A stretch of 64,000 nt of DNA, taken from Nostoc sp. 'Lobaria pulmonaria (5183) cyanobiont'. Its GTDB lineage: Bacteria > Cyanobacteriota > Cyanobacteriia > Cyanobacteriales > Nostocaceae. A program made the position numbers and the translations under genes. Positions within the stretch are counted from its first letter, which is position 1. The number at the start of each line of letters is the position of its first letter. Below the pieces are notes generated by a model that saw nothing but the letters and a program-made list of their open reading frames with translations, was not told the DNA's origin and did not search any database. Below, piece after piece: positions 59,871 to 64,000 of this stretch. Where the stretch lies: assembly GCF_002949795.1 (NCBI RefSeq), contig NZ_CP026692.1, forward strand, positions 6,959,001-7,023,000, read 5' to 3'.

Positions 59871-59906
59871 CAAAAACTCCCAGCACATCAGCGCTGGGAG
59901 TTTTTG
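59871..59906. terminator. Bidirectional terminator
   Basis: CAAAAACTCCCAGC pairs exactly with 59893-59906 (14 bp, 8-base loop), with T-runs on both strands. It serves the hemerythrin gene (plus) and the M20 peptidase gene (minus), whose stop is 2 bp away. Confidence 0.85.
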
Positions 59907-59907
59907 T

Positions 59908-61092
59908 TTACAAAGTTTGCTGACAGTATTTATAAGCGGCATAAGCCATAGTTACAACGCCGGTGATAATGGCAGATTCATCGACTTCAAATTGGGGATG
60001 GTGTAAGGGGTGGTTAATGACTCTTTCTTTGTAGCCTACACCTAAGCGAAACATGGAACCAGGGACGTGTTCCAAATAAATAGAAAAATCTTCAGATCCA
60101 AGGGAGGGTTCGGGTAAAACTTGAACGCGATCGCTACTCCAAGCTTCTTCTCCGGCTGATTGTAACAATTGTGTCAGAGCGTAATCATTTTGGACGCTGG
60201 GTACACCTTGGCGATAATTGACTTGATACTTTGCTCCGTAGGTATGGCAAACATTAGATACAATATTTTCAATCCAGTTTGGGAGATGGGCACGAGTTTC
60301 GGGATGGAGCGATCGCACAGTTCCCAATAACTGCACTTTATCGGCAATTACATTCGGCGCTCTGCCACCATTAAATTTCCCTATACTCAAGACTAGAGGA
60401 CGCAAAGGATTTTGTGTCCGGCTGATGGCTTGTTGCAGTGCAGTAATCACTTGGCAAGCAATCCAAATCGCATCAATCGCCTCATGGGGACGCGCCCCAT
60501 GCCCAGATTCTCCCATAATCAGAATCTCTAAATCATCAGCAGCGGCTGTCAAAGCCCCGTAACGCACGCCAATAGAACCTGCGGGTATAGAAGGGAAAAC
60601 ATGAACCCCTAATAAAGCTGAGACGTTTTCCATCGCTCCATCTTTCACCATCCAGCTTGCCCCTTGAGCAATTTCCTCGGCTGGCTGAAATAAAAACCGC
60701 ACTTTTCCACCCAACTCCTGTGCCACTTGGGACAGCACCATTGCCGTTCCTAACCCCACTGTGGTGTGGACATCGTGACCGCAAGCGTGCATAATACCAT
60801 CTGTACGAGAGGCATATTCTAAATTTGTGCCCTCTTGAATTGGCAAGGCATCCATATCAGTGCGAATTGCCAATAAACGGTCATTTTGACTAATGCCTTG
60901 GAGTTCTCCAATTACGCCCGTTTTACCAACTCCTTCTTGTACGTGCAGCCCACTGGAAGACAAAACACCAGCTACGAAAGCTGCTGTTTGGTACTCTTGA
61001 CCACTGAGTTCTGGGTGAGAGTGGATGTGGCGGCGAATTTCAATCAAGCGGGGCGCTAGTTTTGCTGCTAAGTCTTTAATACGGGTAAGCAT
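59908..61092 (-). CDS. M20-family amidohydrolase (hippurate/IAA-amino-acid hydrolase type)
   Basis: 394 aa from ATG 61092; longer frames upstream run into repeats. It is a di-zinc amidase that removes acyl or amino-acid groups from N-acyl amino acids. Metal and catalytic motifs: 'EIRRHIHSHPELSGQEYQTA', 'AIRTDMDALPIQEG', 'HACGHDVHTTVGLG', 'FLFQPAEEIAQGASWMVKD', 'LGSEDFSIYLEHVPGSMFRL'. Substrate unknown. Confidence 0.93.
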   Translation of the reverse strand: MLTRIKDLAAKLAPRLIEIRRHIHSHPELSGQEYQTAAFVAGVLSSSGLHVQEGVGKTGVIGELQGISQNDRLLAIRTDMDALPIQEGTNLEYASRTDGIMHACGHDVHTTVGLGTAMVLSQVAQELGGKVRFLFQPAEEIAQGASWMVKDGAMENVSALLGVHVFPSIPAGSIGVRYGALTAAADDLEILIMGESGHGARPHEAIDAIWIACQVITALQQAISRTQNPLRPLVLSIGKFNGGRAPNVIADKVQLLGTVRSLHPETRAHLPNWIENIVSNVCHTYGAKYQVNYRQGVPSVQNDYALTQLLQSAGEEAWSSDRVQVLPEPSLGSEDFSIYLEHVPGSMFRLGVGYKERVINHPLHHPQFEVDESAIITGVVTMAYAAYKYCQQTL

Positions 61093-61182
61093 CGATTTAA
61101 TTAATCTATAGGCTTTTTTCCCATGATAAAGAAATGTTAACAAACAAAATGCTCTTTGCCATACAAGGATAGTTGAGAACAA

Positions 61183-61320
61183 GCAGAGGGGTAAGGGAGC
61201 AGGGGAGGCGAGGAGACAAGGGGGACAAGGGGGACAAGGGGGAATTATTGAACAAGTCTCTCCCTTATCTTTCCCCTCTTCCTTGTCTACCTTGTCTCTT
61301 CTCAATGCCCAATGCCCCAT
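61183..61320. repeat. Left copy of an inverted repeat pair around the pentapeptide gene
   Basis: It has a GGGGGACAA-rich part (three copies of GACAAGGGG), then GGGGGAATTATT, ACAAGTCTC and CCTTGTCTACCTTGTCT. An inverse copy lies at 62177-62275, lacking about 18 bp. Confidence 0.7.
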
Positions 61321-61342
61321 GCCCCATTCCCTACTCCCCAGT

Positions 61343-61906
61343 TTATTTTGAGTAGCAGGTTGTGGCTAAAGTATTTTCGGGTTTGTACTCGTTACATTCT
61401 CTGGGATTTTGACGCTCTAACGACCAACCATAAGGTTTGTCGGAGGTGACAACACCATTATTTAAAGTTGTTAGTCGGTAGTTAGCCCCCCGAAAATTAG
61501 TAAATTGCAATTTGGCATCTTTTAAGTTCGCTGCTTCTAAATTGGTACTGATGAAGCCGGCAAAAGACAGATCGGCATTTTCCAGGGAGGCTGATTTTAA
61601 ATTTGCTCCTGTTAAAGAAGCACCACTGAGATTCGCCGAATTTAGAATCGCACCTTCTAAATTTGCACCTGTGAGATCGGCATTCGTGAGATTAGCTTGA
61701 GATAATGTAGCGCCGCTCAAGTCAGCCCCTCGCAAATTTGCTCCAGTTAGATTCAGCCTAGTTAGGTCAGCGCCACTCAAATTACACCGAGGACAGGCAC
61801 TTGTTGCCTTTAACTGATCCAAGTCTAGCTGATTTAATGCAAGAGCCTGCTCTGCAAACCCTAAACAAGCTAACAGGGAGACGGTGGCAACAATCTTAAG
61901 TTTCAT
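61343..61906 (-). CDS. Secreted pentapeptide-repeat protein
   Basis: 187 aa. Signal peptide ('VATVSLLACLGFAEQALAL'), a CxxC-containing linker ('ACPRCNLSG'), then about 18-20 A(D/N)LxX repeats at 40-140 ('LSGADLTRLNLTGANLRGAD', 'LTNADLTGANLEGAILNSAN'), forming a right-handed quadrilateral helix. A Cys-containing C-terminus ('NPRECNEYK', 'TTCYSK') follows. It is probably periplasmic. Function unknown. Confidence 0.92.
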   Translation of the reverse strand: MKLKIVATVSLLACLGFAEQALALNQLDLDQLKATSACPRCNLSGADLTRLNLTGANLRGADLSGATLSQANLTNADLTGANLEGAILNSANLSGASLTGANLKSASLENADLSFAGFISTNLEAANLKDAKLQFTNFRGANYRLTTLNNGVVTSDKPYGWSLERQNPRECNEYKPENTLATTCYSK

Positions 61907-62044
61907 ATTTTTTACTGATATTTACAAAAATAACAAGTTACGAACATCACCTACTGCCATCCTTACATATACCGCTTCTCTAAGGAAGTACAGGGATGAA
62001 GCATTGATTAAGAAGCTGTAAAAATACTATAAATTATAATAGTA

Positions 62045-62173
62045 AGACTACTCAAACGGAAATATAGGCTATAGAATCAAATCGTAAGGAACTATACCGA
62101 ACCAATTATAGACTACCAAATATGTGATCCCCCTAGCTCGATTCAAAAGACGACTAGGGGGATCTTGTTTTTA
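62045..62173 (+). ncRNA. Candidate small RNA ending in a terminator
   Basis: A TATAAT-like -10 box at 62035-62040 is followed after about 85 bp by a stem of 10 bp (GATCCCCCTAG with CTAGGGGATC, one bulge) and TTGTTTTT. No gene on the plus strand explains this terminator. There is no obvious -35 box, so support is moderate. Confidence 0.3.
62127..62172 (+). terminator. Terminator-like hairpin and T-run
   Basis: GATCCCCCTAG and CTAGGGGATC pair with one bulged base across a 16-base loop, then TTGTTTTT. It is oriented for plus-strand transcription although the flanking genes are on the minus strand. Confidence 0.5.
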
Positions 62174-62176
62174 GGT

Positions 62177-62275
62177 GTTGGGCATGGAGAACAGACAAGG
62201 TAGACAAGGAAGAGACTTGTTGAATAATTCCCCCTTGTCCCTTTGTCCCCCCTGCTCGCCTGCTCCCCTGCCTTC
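62177..62275. repeat. Right copy of the inverted repeat pair
   Basis: The inverse of the block at 61183-61320, with GACAAGGTAGACAAGG, GAATAATTCCCCC and CCTGCTCGCCTGCTCC segments. It ends at the 3' end of the kinase gene. Confidence 0.7.
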
Positions 62276-62276
62276 T

Positions 62277-64000
62277 TCATCGCCATCCTAAAAGGCGCAG
62301 TCCAGGGACAATTAGGTAGTAACTCACTCCTAACCAGAAGCTGATAAAGAAGCCTACAGAGGCAAAAAAAGTCAGAGGCAAGGATAACTCTGACCAGGCT
62401 GGTTGACTAGTAAATTGGAAGATTGGAGGTGCTAACTTCAAAAGAATCAAAACTGCATAGGCGATCGCACTGCCAAAAGCCGCGAACATAGCGTACACTA
62501 CATGATGGCTGCGAAGTCCTAAACTCAAGGTGAGTAGGCAAACTGCCACTAAAATCACTGCCACTAAGCCCTCGCCGCTATCTTTTGGGGTGATTAATTG
62601 CAAAATTAACCAGCCGAAGCCATAGCTAATCATGCCCATCAGGGAAGCCACTAAAAACCGCCGCCGTTGACCAAAACACCCGGATACTGTCAGCCCCCAT
62701 GCGGTTCCCCAGCCTGCGGCGACGAACACCAAAATATCTGCACCGAAGACGGGTTGAGTATTTGGCACTAATTGGTTTAGCTGACTCCCAATAAATTCCA
62801 CAACCTGACGCCCCAAGCTGGTGCGATAGGCCAAAATAAAACCAGCGATCGCACCAAAACAAGCGCCGATACTACTCAGGATCATTGCCCAAATCGTCGC
62901 CAAACAAGCTCGGAAAATTTGGATGATTGTCTGAGCGATAAAAATAACGGTTTTGGTGACAGCTAGGCTAAAGTTAGCTAAAACTTGCTCAATAGCTTGT
63001 ATTATCAGTGTAAATCTCTGGTAAACTTGCGTTGAGGCTTGCTTAATCTTGTCTCGCAGTTGGGCAAATAACCCTGGTGGCGGTAATGGTTGAGAAATCT
63101 TCGCCAAACGTTTTTGAATTATAGCTGCATTTGCTGGACGCGATCGCACATCTTCCTGCACCATCTCATCCAGCAAATCTGCTAGTTGCGGGTTGACATT
63201 CACCGCAGTTCGCCAGCGCAATTTACCCGTTTGCTGATCTTCCAACTCTAGCGGGTATTTGCCTGTTAGTAGTTCAATCACCGTTCGACCAAGGGCATAA
63301 AAATCGGCACTTGGCCCAACAACACCTCCAGTCACTTGTTCTGGTGGACTGTAGCCAGAAGAAAATAATCGCGTGGAACTAGACACAGAACGCAGCTTAG
63401 AGGCACTAAATTGTTTCGCGCCACCAAAATCAATTAGTACCACGCGATCGCCCTCTGTTTGCCCTTGAGGTAGCATTACAGTTGGCGAAGATGTACCCAG
63501 CATTAAATTAGAAGGTTTGATATCCCGATGAAGAATCTGACGTTTGTGTAATTCTTGTAAAATCTGCACAGCTTGGGCAAACCAGTTTAAAACCAAATCC
63601 TCTGGACAGCCTTGGGGAAACTTTTTTAATATCTCCTCTAAAGTCCGCCCATTGATTTTTTCCATTACCAGACAAGGCAATTGGTGCGGTTTAGGATTAA
63701 ACAGTTGTACTTGAAAATAACCATCGTTATCGACTGTGGGAACACCCGGATGCTGCAAGCTAGATAAAACTGCTGCCTCTTGGGTAAATAATTCCAGTGC
63801 CTTGGGCGAATCTTCTACCAATACTTTCAATACTTTCTCTGTTTGAGTTTTTTCATCCCAAACTGTGTAGATTTGAGCAAATCCTCCCGATCCCAAGGGC
63901 TGAAGTGGAACATAGCGATCTAACAACTCTAGCGGTGCGCCACAGCTGTTGCAAAATTTGTTTCCCCAAGGCTGAGGATAAGGACGTTGACAATCAGGAT
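62277..64000 (-). CDS. Zinc-ribbon serine/threonine kinase, cut by the window edge
   Basis: At least 574 codons; the start lies beyond 64000. The internal start at 63926 is not the true one, because the frame continues upstream with 'DCQRPYPQPWGNKFCNSCG' (four Cys of a zinc ribbon). Kinase domain: 'LGSGGFAQIYTVWDE', 'ILHRDIKPSNLMLG', 'LIDFGGAKQ' and 'SSGYSPPEQVTGG'. The Gly in DFGG replaces the usual residue, still compatible with activity. The C-terminal 230 aa hold about five membrane segments ('IQIFRACLATIWAMILSSIG', 'LTVSGCFGQRRRFLVASLMG'). Likely a membrane-bound sensor kinase. Confidence 0.92.
   Translation of the reverse strand, partial: PDCQRPYPQPWGNKFCNSCGAPLELLDRYVPLQPLGSGGFAQIYTVWDEKTQTEKVLKVLVEDSPKALELFTQEAAVLSSLQHPGVPTVDNDGYFQVQLFNPKPHQLPCLVMEKINGRTLEEILKKFPQGCPEDLVLNWFAQAVQILQELHKRQILHRDIKPSNLMLGTSSPTVMLPQGQTEGDRVVLIDFGGAKQFSASKLRSVSSSTRLFSSGYSPPEQVTGGVVGPSADFYALGRTVIELLTGKYPLELEDQQTGKLRWRTAVNVNPQLADLLDEMVQEDVRSRPANAAIIQKRLAKISQPLPPPGLFAQLRDKIKQASTQVYQRFTLIIQAIEQVLANFSLAVTKTVIFIAQTIIQIFRACLATIWAMILSSIGACFGAIAGFILAYRTSLGRQVVEFIGSQLNQLVPNTQPVFGADILVFVAAGWGTAWGLTVSGCFGQRRRFLVASLMGMISYGFGWLILQLITPKDSGEGLVAVILVAVCLLTLSLGLRSHHVVYAMFAAFGSAIAYAVLILLKLAPPIFQFTSQPAWSELSLPLTFFASVGFFISFWLGVSYYLIVPGLRLLGWR

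Larger units (their letters stand above)
61907..62276. other. Intergenic gap with a possible RNA
   Basis: No protein gene. It contains a TATAAT box (62035-62040), a hairpin with T-run at 62127-62172, and the right copy of the inverted repeat (62177-62275). Confidence 0.5.

Noticed and set aside
59908..61320. Longer N-terminus (76 extra residues) for the M20 amidohydrolase
   Set aside because: The extra residues are Cys/Pro-rich, encoded by the GACAAGGGG repeat block, and precede the normal family start at ATG 61092.

Overview
The window looks like chromosome of a filamentous, heterocyst-type cyanobacterium (Nostoc/Calothrix-like, Nostocales). The evidence is very frequent HIP1 octamers (GCGATCGC), cyanobacterial families (ferredoxin-thioredoxin reductase FtrC, a CBS-CP12 fusion, the thylakoid PSI-accumulation factor, GUN4, DUF3326, MurT/GatD), heptanucleotide tandem repeats, and many small palindromic interspersed repeats. 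No rRNA, tRNA, CRISPR array or intact transposase gene was seen.

Layout. 0-5 kb: a penicillin-acylase-type Ntn hydrolase, a secreted TolC-like protein, a decayed FecCD permease and an intact FecE-type ATPase (remains of a siderophore uptake locus). 5-16 kb: a von Willebrand A protein with an SLH-like N-terminus, cytosolic alpha-amylase, a histidine-kinase remnant, an intact FecCD permease, a secreted serpin, an NrdG-like radical SAM activase and an RTX protein. 16-20 kb: an AT-rich methyltransferase plus putative nuclease inserted between a urtD remnant and urtE. 20-28 kb: membrane proteins, a P450 pseudogene, a PSI accumulation factor, and the murT-gatD pair. 28-31.6 kb: VapBC-type TA, a broken Uma2 gene, DUF29 and a one-chain GmrSD-type DUF262/DUF1524 protein. 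31.8-34.5 kb: acnB. 34.8-40.5 kb: a repeat-rich accessory region with an Rpn-family gene split by a palindromic element, two MITE-like elements, a 21-bp tandem array, a four-helix-bundle gene between inverted heptamer arrays, a TIR-GUN4 effector gene with a small partner gene, and a HigBA-like TA pair. 40.6-49.5 kb: ferredoxin, DUF3326, CAAX protease, CBS-CP12, the lptA-lptB-lptF/G operon, ftrC-DUF309 and DUF58. 49.6-51.9 kb: DUF29 and two more TA pairs. 52-64 kb: an AAA ATPase, typA, a kinase/substrate-binding-protein pair, a hemerythrin protein, an M20 amidohydrolase, a pentapeptide protein and a second zinc-ribbon kinase that runs off the right edge.

Themes. Housekeeping operons (lpt, murT-gatD, ftrC, acnB, typA) are intact, while accessory genes are often decayed (fecCD, a kinase, urtD, P450, Uma2, Rpn). 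Defence-like and TA modules are concentrated at 16.8-19.4, 28-31.6, 37.6-40.3 and 50.4-51.8 kb, and several are bordered by repeats. The most novel-looking candidate is the TIR-GUN4 gene with its tightly linked upstream partner, 38.0-39.5 kb; the 5' end of the partner is duplicated 1 kb away.
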